A stretch of 5,586 bases of DNA, taken from contig JAJXUS010000168.1 of NCBI GenBank assembly GCA_021782675.1, forward strand, positions 1 to 5,586, written 5' to 3'. This DNA comes from Acidobacteriota bacterium. GTDB lineage: Bacteria > Acidobacteriota > Terriglobia > Terriglobales > Acidobacteriaceae. Below the pieces are notes generated by a model that had not been told where the DNA came from, searched no databases, and worked only from the letters and a program-made list of their open reading frames with translations. A program made the translations under genes and the position numbers. Shown piece after piece: positions 1 to 4,718 of this stretch; positions within the stretch are counted from its first letter, which is position 1; every line of letters starts with the position of its first letter.

Positions 1-30
1 GTCCGGGCGGACACCCACGTAGAATAACCC
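1..30 (+). other. Window edge; possible 3' end of an upstream gene
   Basis: Frame 1 reads eight sense codons (V-R-A-D-T-H-V-E) and then a TAA stop at 25-27, just before the ribosome binding site of the carbonic anhydrase gene. This could be the tail of a co-directional upstream gene, but eight residues are too few to identify anything, and another frame stops at 20-22. A small GTCC/GGAC inverted repeat lies at the very edge. No promoter can be recognised in so little sequence. Confidence 0.2.
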
Positions 31-32
31 TT

Positions 33-37
33 GAGGA
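33..37 (+). promoter_or_regulatory. Ribosome binding site deciding the carbonic anhydrase start
   Basis: GAGGA lies 8 nt before GTG 46. A start at TTG 31 would place this motif inside the coding region and leave that start with no Shine-Dalgarno sequence, so it argues for the shorter protein. Confidence 0.6.
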
Positions 38-45
38 TTTTGCGC

Positions 46-588
46 GTGATTCGCTCGTATCAGGGAAAGCTGCCCCACATTCCCGCCAGTTGCTATGTGG
101 ATGCGTCGGCGCAGGTGATTGGCGATGTGGTGCTCGGGGAAAACTCCAGCATCTGGATGAACGCGGTGGTGCGTGGGGATGTGCATTCGATCCGCGTGGG
201 CGCCAACTCGAACATTCAGGACTGCTCCGTGGTGCACGGCATGCGTCACCGCTACCCGGTTGTGATTGGCGACTGGGTGACGATCGGCCACAACGTGACG
301 GTGCATGGTTGCACGATTGGAGATGCGTGCCTGATCGGGATGGGTGTGCGCATCCTGAACGACGCGCGCATTGGCGAAGGGTCCATTATTGCGGCCGGAG
401 CTGTGATCCCGGAGCACACGGTGGTGCCGCCGCGCACGCTGTGGGCAGGGGTGCCCGGCAAGCAGCGCCGCGAGTTGTCGGATGGCGACCGCGAGATGAT
501 TCTGCAGTACGCGAAGAATTATCTGGACTACACAAAAATCTATCTGGAAGAGACCCGCGGTGCCGCGTCGCAGTCGGCCCAGCGGTAA
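46..588 (+). CDS. Gamma-class carbonic anhydrase family protein (CamH/YrdA-like)
   Basis: This 180-aa protein has the left-handed beta-helix hexapeptide repeats of the gamma carbonic anhydrase family. These are trimeric cytoplasmic zinc or iron enzymes that hydrate CO2 to bicarbonate, although many members of this subgroup have little or no measured activity. The repeats run from about residue 17 to 138 (V-I-G-D, I-G-E-G, G-A-V-I and similar). The three expected metal-binding histidines are present: H64 in Q-D-C-S-V-V-H, and H82 and H87 in G-H-N-V-T-V-H. The conserved R43-G-D45 and Q58-D59 are also present. A C-terminal helix (about 143-169) packs against the helix in relatives. The length matches the family (170-185 aa). 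I chose GTG at 46 because GAGGA (33-37) lies 8 nt upstream and because homologues start M-I-R-x-Y-x-G. TTG at 31 and TTG at 40 are in-frame alternatives without good ribosome binding sites. The acidic loop of archaeal Cam is missing, as is usual for this subgroup. yggX follows after 11 nt. Confidence 0.93.
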   Translation: MIRSYQGKLPHIPASCYVDASAQVIGDVVLGENSSIWMNAVVRGDVHSIRVGANSNIQDCSVVHGMRHRYPVVIGDWVTIGHNVTVHGCTIGDACLIGMGVRILNDARIGEGSIIAAGAVIPEHTVVPPRTLWAGVPGKQRRELSDGDREMILQYAKNYLDYTKIYLEETRGAASQSAQR

Positions 589-599
589 GAGGGAGTGGT

Positions 600-872
600 A
601 TGGCACGCACGGTTTTCTGTGTTCGGCATAAGCAGGAGATGGAGGGCCTGGACGAGCCGCCGTTCGATACGGAGCTTGGCCAGAAGATTTATGCAAACGT
701 CTCCAGACAGGCGTGGGGCGAGTGGGCGGAGTACCAGAAGATGCTGCTGAACGAGTACCGGCTGCAGCCCTGGACGCGCGAGGCGCAGGAGTTTCTGGTG
801 GAGCAGATGCAGCGGTACTTTTTCGGCGAAGGTGTCGAGATGCCGAAGGAATATGTTCCGCCGGCGCAGTAG
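600..872 (+). CDS. yggX: Fe(2+)-trafficking / oxidative damage protection protein YggX
   Basis: This 90-aa protein matches the YggX family along its whole length (E. coli YggX is 91 aa). Family hallmarks are the N-terminal M-x-R-T-V-F-C with Cys7, the E-G-L-D block, L-G-x-K-I-Y (about 26-31), A-W-x-E-W (38-42), and the M-L-x-N-E-Y-R-L segment (48-55). The family is proposed to bind or deliver ferrous iron, to protect iron-sulfur proteins such as aconitase from oxidative damage, and in enterobacteria to support MutY. Cys7 is implicated in that protection. The ATG at 600 is preceded by AGAGGGA (588-594) at 5-nt spacing. The gene begins 11 nt after the carbonic anhydrase stop, so the two are probably co-transcribed. 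Its stop codon lies inside a strong hairpin. The reading frame stays open far upstream, but that part only shadows the carbonic anhydrase gene. Confidence 0.93.
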   Translation: MARTVFCVRHKQEMEGLDEPPFDTELGQKIYANVSRQAWGEWAEYQKMLLNEYRLQPWTREAQEFLVEQMQRYFFGEGVEMPKEYVPPAQ

Positions 873-879
873 CCGGCGG
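858..879 (+). terminator. GC-rich hairpin on the yggX stop codon
   Basis: CCGCCGGC (858-865) and GCCGGCGG (872-879) form a perfect 8-bp stem around the 6-nt loop GCAGTA, and the TAG stop spans loop and stem. Two further U-G pairs may extend the base. No T-run follows, so it is not a classical intrinsic terminator. It could pause transcription, protect a 3' end, or reduce expression of the following amidohydrolase gene. It would also occlude the bases just before the in-frame ATG at 883. Confidence 0.5.
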
Positions 880-939
880 GGAATGAAGGCGCCCGCGCAG
901 AAGATCGTCGGACGCGGGGCCTGCCGGGCGCAGCGTAGG

Positions 940-2622
940 ATGCGCGGCTGGGTGCTTCTTTTCTGTTGCCTGCTCTGCGGCGGCGTAACGCGGGCGCAGT
1001 CGGCCGTCAGCCTGATTCTGGTTCACGGAAAAATCTGGACGGAGAATCCTGCGCAGCCGGAAGCGGAAGCCGTCGCTGTTTCCGGGGACAGGATTGTTGC
1101 GGTCGGCACGTCGGCGGCGATGCAGAAGCTGGCGGGGCTCGGGACGAAAGTGATCGATCTGCAGGGTCGCCGCATGCTGCCTGGCTTTAATGACGCGCAT
1201 GTGCATCTGGTGGCGGGAGGTGCGGCGCTGGCGGGCGTGCATCTGCGGAGCGCCAAGAGCGCGGCGGAGTTTCGCGAGCGCATTGCTGCCTTTGCCCGCA
1301 CGCAGCCGAAGGGCACCTGGATCGAATCCGGCATCTGGGACCAGACGACCTGGAATCCGCCGACTTATCCGACGCACCAATTGATCGACGCGGTTACGCC
1401 GAACAATCCCGTAGCCGTGTGGCGGCTGGATGGGCACATGCTGCTGGCGAATGCGCTGGCGATGAAGCTGGCCGGGGTGGACCGCACCACGGAGGATATT
1501 CCAGGCGGAGTGATTGTCCGCGACACGCAGGGGAATCCGACCGGCATTTTTAAGGATGCGGCCACCGCCCTGATTGAACGCGTGATTCCGCCGCTGACGC
1601 CGGCGCAGATTACGGCGGCCACGCTGGCCGCGCAGCAGTATGCGTTTGCCAACGGCGTGACCAGCGTGCAGGATCTTCCTGGGTCAACCCATGACATTAC
1701 CGGGCCGCCGAATCTGCGTGTGTATCAGGCGCTGCTGCGCTCGGGGCAACTGCATCTGCGCATCTCGGCGAGTATCCGCCTGCTGGACTGGAAGCAACTG
1801 GCGGACCGTGGTATTGAGACGAGCTTTGGCAGCACGACGCTGCACTTTGGCGGGTTAAAGAGTTTTGCCGATGGTGGGCTGGGCGCGGGCACGGCGTGGA
1901 TGATGCAGCCGTATGCGAATAACCCGAAGAACAGCGGCCTGGCCAGCGATGAGCTGCAGGACCCGGCGGCAATGTATGCGGACATGCTGGGGGGCGACCG
2001 CGCGCACCTGCAGTTGTTTACGCATGCGATTGGGGACCGCGCCAACCACACCATTCTGGACATGTATCAGCGCGTGGAACAGGCCGATGGGCCGCGCGAC
2101 CGTCGCATGCGCATTGAGCATGCGCAGCATCTGCTGCCGTCGGACATTCCGCGCTTTGCGCAGTTGCATGTGATTGCGTCCATGCAGCCGTATCACGCGA
2201 TTGACGATGGCCGGTGGGCAGAAAACGTGATCGGCGCCAAGCGCGCGCAGACGAGTTATGCGTGGCGGTCGCTGCTGGACTCCGGCGCGGTGCTGGCCTT
2301 CGGCAGCGACTGGCCGGTGGCTCCCATGTCGCCGCTGATGGGCATTTATGCTGCGGCCACGCGGCGTACGCTGGATGGCAAAAATCCCGGCGGATGGATT
2401 CCGGCGCAGAAGATCACGGTGAAAGAGGCCATCCACGCATACACGATGGGGTCTGCCTACGCGGAGTTTGAAGACACGACCAAGGGATCGATCCAGCCGG
2501 GAAAGCTGGCGGACTTCGTGGTGCTGTCGGACGATATTCTGGCGATTGACCCGGCACAGATCCGCAACACGCGGGTGGAGCTGACGGTGCTTGGCGGCCA
2601 GGTGGTGTACCAGCGGCAGTAG
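940..2622 (+). CDS. Exported YtcJ-like metal-dependent amidohydrolase (Amidohydro_3)
   Basis: This 560-aa protein belongs to the amidohydrolase superfamily, YtcJ/Amidohydro_3 type, which hydrolyses C-N bonds in varied and mostly unknown substrates. Visible motifs are the H87-V-H89 metal pair in N-D-A-H-V-H, the D-G-H-M-L-L-A-N-A-L block near 164-173, P-G-G-V-I-V-R-D, K307-S-F-A-D-G-G-L-G (a lysine that may be a metal ligand), T-H362-A-I-G-D, R-I-E-H394-A-Q, and the catalytic aspartate D457 in G-S-D-W-P-V. The C-terminal G-S-I-Q-P-G-K-L-A-D-F-V-V-L completes the small beta domain. With this start, residues 1-19 look like a signal peptide: basic n-region, hydrophobic V-L-L-F-C-C-L-L-C core, likely cleavage after T-R-A before Q-S. 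The mature enzyme would then be periplasmic or extracytoplasmic. The start is uncertain. GTG 832 (overlapping yggX), ATG 853 and ATG 883 are in frame, and none has a well-spaced ribosome binding site. I chose 940 for normal signal-peptide length and because the yggX hairpin would mask 883. Substrate cannot be assigned. Confidence 0.88.
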   Translation: MRGWVLLFCCLLCGGVTRAQSAVSLILVHGKIWTENPAQPEAEAVAVSGDRIVAVGTSAAMQKLAGLGTKVIDLQGRRMLPGFNDAHVHLVAGGAALAGVHLRSAKSAAEFRERIAAFARTQPKGTWIESGIWDQTTWNPPTYPTHQLIDAVTPNNPVAVWRLDGHMLLANALAMKLAGVDRTTEDIPGGVIVRDTQGNPTGIFKDAATALIERVIPPLTPAQITAATLAAQQYAFANGVTSVQDLPGSTHDITGPPNLRVYQALLRSGQLHLRISASIRLLDWKQLADRGIETSFGSTTLHFGGLKSFADGGLGAGTAWMMQPYANNPKNSGLASDELQDPAAMYADMLGGDRAHLQLFTHAIGDRANHTILDMYQRVEQADGPRDRRMRIEHAQHLLPSDIPRFAQLHVIASMQPYHAIDDGRWAENVIGAKRAQTSYAWRSLLDSGAVLAFGSDWPVAPMSPLMGIYAAATRRTLDGKNPGGWIPAQKITVKEAIHAYTMGSAYAEFEDTTKGSIQPGKLADFVVLSDDILAIDPAQIRNTRVELTVLGGQVVYQRQ

Positions 2623-2658
2623 CGGCCGGGCGGGCATGCGCAGGACGCGCGCGCCGTG

Positions 2659-2664
2659 TAAACT
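2659..2664 (+). promoter_or_regulatory. Possible -10 element of the tRNA-Pro gene
   Basis: TAAACT lies 36 nt before the mature tRNA 5' end in an otherwise GC-rich gap, and matches four of six positions of the sigma-70 -10 consensus. No recognisable -35 hexamer sits 16-18 nt upstream, so the tRNA could instead be read from the amidohydrolase transcript. Confidence 0.25.
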
Positions 2665-2676
2665 GACCTAGACCCC

Positions 2677-2693
2677 GCGCTGTCTCACAGCGC
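2677..2693 (+). other. Small hairpin just upstream of tRNA-Pro
   Basis: GCGCTGT and ACAGCGC form a perfect 7-bp stem with the 3-nt loop CTC, ending 6 nt before the mature 5' end of the tRNA. It may be a leader stem relevant to processing of the tRNA precursor or the end of the amidohydrolase message. There is no T-run after it. Confidence 0.45.
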
Positions 2694-2699
2694 AACCGT

Positions 2700-2776
2700 C
2701 GGGACGTGGCTCAGCCTGGTAGAGCACTCGCTTGGGGTGCGAGGGGTCGGCAGTTCAAATCTGCCCGTCCCGACCA
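2700..2776 (+). tRNA. tRNA-Pro (anticodon GGG), CCA encoded
   Basis: A complete 77-nt cloverleaf can be drawn by hand. The acceptor stem CGGGACG (2700-2706) pairs perfectly with CGTCCCG (2766-2772), followed by discriminator A2773 and genomic CCA 2774-2776. The D-stem is GCTC/GAGC (2709-2712/2722-2725), with GG in the D-loop. The anticodon stem CTCGC/GCGAG (2727-2731/2739-2743) encloses loop TTGGGGT with anticodon GGG at 2734-2736 and G37. The variable loop is GGGTC. The T-stem GGCAG/CTGCC (2749-2753/2761-2765) holds loop TTCAAAT. The C1-G72 pair, A73 and G37 agree with bacterial tRNA-Pro. It reads CCC and CCU codons. Open frames running across this region are spurious. Confidence 0.97.
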
Positions 2777-2840
2777 ATCGTTTTCCTGTTCCTCCTTGCA
2801 GAATTTTCGATTTTCTCCTCGGGCTTGGTCCACGCAGGAG

Positions 2841-2866
2841 TCCTGGCTCGATTTCTTGAGTCAGGG
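2841..2866 (+). other. 11-bp hairpin downstream of tRNA-Pro
   Basis: TCCTGGCTCGA (2841-2851) pairs with TTGAGTCAGGG (2856-2866) over 11 positions, three of them G-U, around the tetraloop TTTC. It is followed by GC-rich sequence rather than T's. It could stabilise a 3' end of a tRNA-containing transcript or be part of the leader of the next gene, but the likely -10 lies downstream of it. Confidence 0.45.
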
Positions 2867-2883
2867 AGCGAGCGTCCGCCGTC

Positions 2884-2889
2884 TAAAAT
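2884..2889 (+). promoter_or_regulatory. Candidate -10 for the small cysteine-rich protein gene
   Basis: TAAAAT matches five of six positions of TATAAT and lies 72 nt before the chosen GTG start. The nearest -35-like hexamer, TTGAGT at 2856-2861, is 22 nt away, which is too far, so the promoter is weakly supported. Confidence 0.3.
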
Positions 2890-2946
2890 ACGGGGTAATA
2901 CCGGTAGGTGCCCGAGAGGACGAATCTGCCGGGTAAAAAACGAAGC

Positions 2947-2953
2947 GCAGGAG
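2947..2953 (+). promoter_or_regulatory. Ribosome binding site deciding the start of the cysteine-rich gene
   Basis: GCAGGAG lies 8 nt before GTG 2962. The in-frame GTGs at 2908 and 2953 have no correctly spaced motif. Confidence 0.6.
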
Positions 2954-2961
2954 TGCCCGCC

Positions 2962-3234
2962 GTGGCCTGGGATGAGTCGTTCAGCTGCGATATCTGTCGT
3001 ACCACCAAGCTGGCCACCAACCACTGGTGGCTGGTGACGCTGGGGGATGTGCTTTGTTTCGAAGAGGGGCAGCCGGCGCGGCACTTTACGCTGGTGCCAT
3101 GGGATGCGGGCGCCTCGCGGAACGAGGGTGTGTTTCACGTCTGTGGGGAGAGCTGCGCGACCAAGGCGCTGGAGCGGTTTATGTCCAGCGGTTCGCTCAC
3201 CCAGGAGGTTTCGCGCGCATCCGCGCGGGTGTGA
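2962..3234 (+). CDS. Hypothetical small four-cysteine (putative zinc-binding) protein
   Basis: I do not recognise a named family for this 90-aa protein. It has C9-D-I-C12 near the N-terminus and H59-V-C61-G-E-S-C65 in the second half. That is a C-x2-C ... C-x3-C arrangement which, with H59 or H21 nearby, would suit one structural zinc site. Between them are an aromatic H21-W-W-L-V segment, probable beta strands (about 22-34 and 41-47), and a short helix A-T-K-A-L-E-R-F-M (66-74). The Ser/Arg-rich tail after 75 looks disordered. No signal peptide or membrane segment is visible, so it is probably cytoplasmic. GTG 2962 was chosen for its ribosome binding site; starts at 2908 or 2953 would add 18 or 3 residues. 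It converges on the minus-strand gene at 3256-3498, with both stops inside one hairpin. The cysteine layout and normal codon use argue that it is real. Zinc binding is inferred. Confidence 0.7.
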   Translation: MAWDESFSCDICRTTKLATNHWWLVTLGDVLCFEEGQPARHFTLVPWDAGASRNEGVFHVCGESCATKALERFMSSGSLTQEVSRASARV

Positions 3235-3260
3235 GCGGTCCGTGGCGCGGCCGCGTCACA
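3230..3260. terminator. Shared hairpin over the two convergent stop codons
   Basis: TGTGA-GCGG (3230-3238) pairs with CCGC-TCACA (3251-3254 and 3256-3260) as 9 bp, with G3255 bulged and a 12-nt loop. The TGA of the plus-strand gene (3232-3234) and the stop of the minus-strand gene (3256-3258) are both in the stem. It would form in transcripts from either direction. Neither side has a clear T-run, so a bidirectional terminator or 3'-end stabiliser is an inference. Confidence 0.45.
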
Positions 3261-3498
3261 TAACGAGCGCCAGTTTTTCCAGCTCCTGCTGCATCGAATC
3301 GATGGAGTGCCCGGTCTTGTCAAACCGCACCACGGCGTCGCGCGCGCTCTGCCGGGAGACGCCATACCCGCGGCCAGCCAGAAAACTGCTGATGAGGTCC
3401 GCCGCCTGCCAGCTGTCTACGCCATTCTGCAGCAGATTTTCGCGAAGCTCCTGCAACTCCACGGCAGGAAACTTTTCGACCTGATTCCGAAATTCCAT
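3256..3498 (-). CDS. Hypothetical 80-aa helical protein
   Basis: I do not recognise this protein. It is 80 aa, without cysteines, signal peptide or membrane segment. It seems mostly helical: a charged N-terminus M-E-F-R-N-Q-V-E-K, a helix P-A-V-E-L-Q-E-L-R-E-N-L-L-Q (about 11-24), a G-V-D-S-W-Q-A-A-D-L-I-S-S-F-L turn and helix (26-40), G-R-G-Y-G-V-S-R-Q-S-A-R-D-A-V-V-R-F (42-59), and a C-terminal helix I-D-S-M-Q-Q-E-L-E-K-L-A (66-77) that could pair as a coiled coil. The ATG is preceded by AAGGA at 9-nt spacing (plus-strand 3508-3512). Codon use (CTG, CAG, GGC, CGC rich) matches the neighbouring genes, which favours this strand over the overlapping plus-strand frames. It diverges from folD and converges on the four-cysteine gene. 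No function can be assigned. Confidence 0.65.
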   Translation of the reverse strand: MEFRNQVEKFPAVELQELRENLLQNGVDSWQAADLISSFLAGRGYGVSRQSARDAVVRFDKTGHSIDSMQQELEKLALVM

Positions 3499-3556
3499 TC
3501 GGTGTTTTCCTTTCCATGCTTCTTGTAGAGATGCAGCCCACTACTGAGTGAGACAC

Positions 3557-3562
3557 CCTATA
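3557..3562 (-). promoter_or_regulatory. Possible -10 for the 80-aa minus-strand gene
   Basis: On the minus strand this reads TATAGG, part of the 8-bp palindrome CCTATAGG (3557-3564), and lies about 60 nt upstream of the ATG. The expected -35 position (about 3580-3585) has no consensus hexamer but is covered by the palindrome at 3577-3592, which could be an activator or repressor site. Support is weak. Confidence 0.25.
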
Positions 3563-3576
3563 GGACGGATTTGTTG

Positions 3577-3592
3577 CTGTGAGGTTTCACAG
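3577..3592. promoter_or_regulatory. 16-bp palindrome, candidate operator in the divergent region
   Basis: CTGTGAGGTTTCACAG has perfect 6-bp arms with a 4-bp spacer. The TGTGA/TCACA arms resemble the half-sites of CRP/FNR-family regulators, but those normally have a 6-bp spacer, so the regulator is unknown. It lies between the 80-aa gene and folD, about 80 bp upstream of the former and 84 bp upstream of the proposed folD -35. It could equally be an RNA hairpin. Confidence 0.4.
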
Positions 3593-3675
3593 ATTCCATC
3601 CCTTTATGACACAGCGGAAACATTCCACCTGCCCACTGTACGAGGGCCGTTGATCCCCGGATTGTTTGTCGGCGG

Positions 3676-3704
3676 TTGCATCGGAGACTTCGAGAAACTT
3701 TAGT
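3676..3704 (+). promoter_or_regulatory. Candidate sigma-70 promoter of folD-coaE
   Basis: TTGCAT (3676-3681) and TTTAGT (3699-3704) are separated by exactly 17 bp. They match three of six -35 and four of six -10 positions. Transcription would begin near 3711, giving a leader of about 50 nt. The optimal spacing is the main support. Confidence 0.4.
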
Positions 3705-3716
3705 GATCCGTGGCCG

Positions 3717-3749
3717 GGTACCAACGGGTGAACGGGCCGATTCAGTACC
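3717..3749 (+). other. folD leader inverted and direct repeats
   Basis: GGTAC (3717-3721) and GTACC (3745-3749) can pair, closing a 23-nt loop that contains the direct repeat AACGGG at 3723-3728 and 3731-3736. The stem ends 2 nt before the GGAGG ribosome binding site at 3752. It might affect folD translation, but a 5-bp stem is weak and may be chance. I cannot match it to a known tetrahydrofolate riboswitch. Confidence 0.25.
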
Positions 3750-3751
3750 AT

Positions 3752-3756
3752 GGAGG
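3752..3756 (+). promoter_or_regulatory. folD ribosome binding site
   Basis: GGAGG lies 7 nt before ATG 3764, an optimal arrangement. It fixes the start against the in-frame GTG at 3710, which would add 18 residues and has no such motif. Confidence 0.8.
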
Positions 3757-3763
3757 AAGAACC

Positions 3764-4702
3764 ATGAGCGACCAGAACTCATCCAGAATTCTTGACGGTG
3801 TGCGCATCGGCGCTGCGATTCAGGCGGAAGTGGCCGCCGACATTCAGGTGTTGGCTGCCCGGGGCATTCGTCCTGGACTGGCCGTGGTGCTGGTGGGCGA
3901 CAATCCAGCCTCGCAGGTCTACGTGCGCAATAAGGTGAAGACGAGCGCAGCGCTGGGGATTGCCAGTGAGCAGATCACGCCCGATCCGGCGATTCCGACT
4001 GAGGGGCTGCTTGAGATTGTGCATGGACTGAATGCGCGGGAGGATATCGATGGCATTCTGGTGCAGTTGCCCCTGCCGCCGCAGGTGGATGCGCGGCGAC
4101 TGCTGGAAGCTGTCGCTCCCCAGAAAGATGTGGATGGCTTTCATCCGCTGAATGTGGGTAGGCTGCAGATTGGCGCGCCGGCGCTGGCACCGTGTACGCC
4201 GGCGGGCGTGATTGAGATACTGCGCCGCTCCGGCATTGCGATGGCCGGGGCAAACGCGGTGGTGGTGGGGCGCAGCGACATTGTGGGCAAGCCGATGGCT
4301 GCGCTGCTGTTGCGCGAGAACGCCACGGTCACGGTCTGTCATAGCCGCACGCGGAACCTTGGCGAGGTGTGCCGGACGGCGGACATCCTGGTGGCTGCTA
4401 TCGGCAGGCCAGGGATGATTCGCGCCGATATGGTGCGGGATGGCGCGGTGCTGATAGATGTGGGGATGAACCGTGTGACCCGCCCGGAGCAGTTTGCGCA
4501 ATTTTTCGCCGGGGATCCAAAACGCGAGGCGGCATTTGCGAAGAATGGTTCAGTACTGATGGGCGACATCGATCCGCACGCGTTTGCCAAGGCCAGCTAT
4601 TACACGCCGGTGCCTGGCGGCGTGGGTCCGCTGACCATTGCGATGTTGATGGCCAACACCGTGCGCGCCGCCCGGCTGCGCCGCGGACTGCCCGTCGCCT
4701 AA
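3764..4702 (+). CDS. folD: Bifunctional methylenetetrahydrofolate dehydrogenase / methenyltetrahydrofolate cyclohydrolase
   Basis: FolD interconverts 5,10-methylene-, 5,10-methenyl- and 10-formyl-tetrahydrofolate, using NADP in the dehydrogenase step. It supplies one-carbon units for purines and formyl-Met-tRNA, and works as a cytoplasmic dimer. All active-site landmarks are visible: Y53-V-R-N-K57 (catalytic Tyr and Lys), Q101 in G-I-L-V-Q-L-P-L-P, and D124 in K-D-V-D-G-F-H-P (121-128). The nucleotide-binding V-V-V-G-R-S-D-I-V-G-K-P is at 166-177, and the C-terminal signature P-G-G-V-G-P-L-T at 284-291. At 312 aa it is longer than E. coli FolD (288). Most of the excess is an insertion of about 20 residues between D-V-G-M-N (232-236) and M-G-D-I (266-269), containing R-P-E-Q-F-A-Q-F-F-A-G-D-P. 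coaE begins 16 nt after the stop, so the two are probably co-transcribed. CoA and folate one-carbon pathways are both housekeeping, and no further functional link is evident. Confidence 0.97.
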   Translation: MSDQNSSRILDGVRIGAAIQAEVAADIQVLAARGIRPGLAVVLVGDNPASQVYVRNKVKTSAALGIASEQITPDPAIPTEGLLEIVHGLNAREDIDGILVQLPLPPQVDARRLLEAVAPQKDVDGFHPLNVGRLQIGAPALAPCTPAGVIEILRRSGIAMAGANAVVVGRSDIVGKPMAALLLRENATVTVCHSRTRNLGEVCRTADILVAAIGRPGMIRADMVRDGAVLIDVGMNRVTRPEQFAQFFAGDPKREAAFAKNGSVLMGDIDPHAFAKASYYTPVPGGVGPLTIAMLMANTVRAARLRRGLPVA

Positions 4703-4718
4703 CAAGGACAGGAATCGA

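Larger units (their letters stand above)
2777..2961 (+). other. Intergenic region between tRNA-Pro and the small cysteine-rich gene
   Basis: No supported gene lies here. It starts with a T-rich stretch (about 2779-2816, with TTTT runs) that may help end the tRNA transcript, although no strong hairpin precedes the runs. An 11-bp hairpin is at 2841-2866, a possible -10 TAAAAT at 2884-2889, and the ribosome binding site of the next gene at 2947-2953. Reading frames crossing the region begin inside the tRNA or lack ribosome binding sites. Confidence 0.5.

Noticed and set aside
90..599. Long plus-strand frame upstream of and continuous with yggX (from 90)
   Set aside because: It lies entirely over the carbonic anhydrase gene in another frame, has Arg/Gly/Cys-rich shadow composition, and YggX homologues begin at ATG 600, which has a good ribosome binding site.
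1855..2637. 260-codon minus-strand frame inside the amidohydrolase gene
   Set aside because: His/Arg-rich antisense shadow of a GC-rich gene with no ribosome binding site or recognisable domain; the plus strand encodes a clear amidohydrolase with all metal ligands.
2897..2953. Possible preQ1-like riboswitch: hairpin TGCCCG/CGGGTA followed by an A-run before the ribosome binding site
   Set aside because: The general layout is reminiscent, but the loop lacks a segment able to pair with the A-rich tail to form the required pseudoknot, and the downstream gene is unrelated to queuosine.
2706..3037. Plus-strand frames starting inside the tRNA
   Set aside because: They begin within the tRNA-Pro cloverleaf, lack ribosome binding sites and carry no recognisable domain.
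3047..3484. Plus-strand 145-codon frame spanning the convergent genes
   Set aside because: Arg/Ser/Cys-rich shadow. The overlapping genes on each strand have ribosome binding sites and sensible protein composition.
3650..3690. Sigma-54 type promoter around CGGTTGCA
   Set aside because: The required GG at 10 nt upstream of GC is absent; a sigma-70 arrangement with TTGCAT and TTTAGT fits better.
3779..4501. 240-codon minus-strand frame inside folD
   Set aside because: Antisense shadow (His/Arg/Gln-rich) of a gene whose plus-strand product has every FolD active-site motif.
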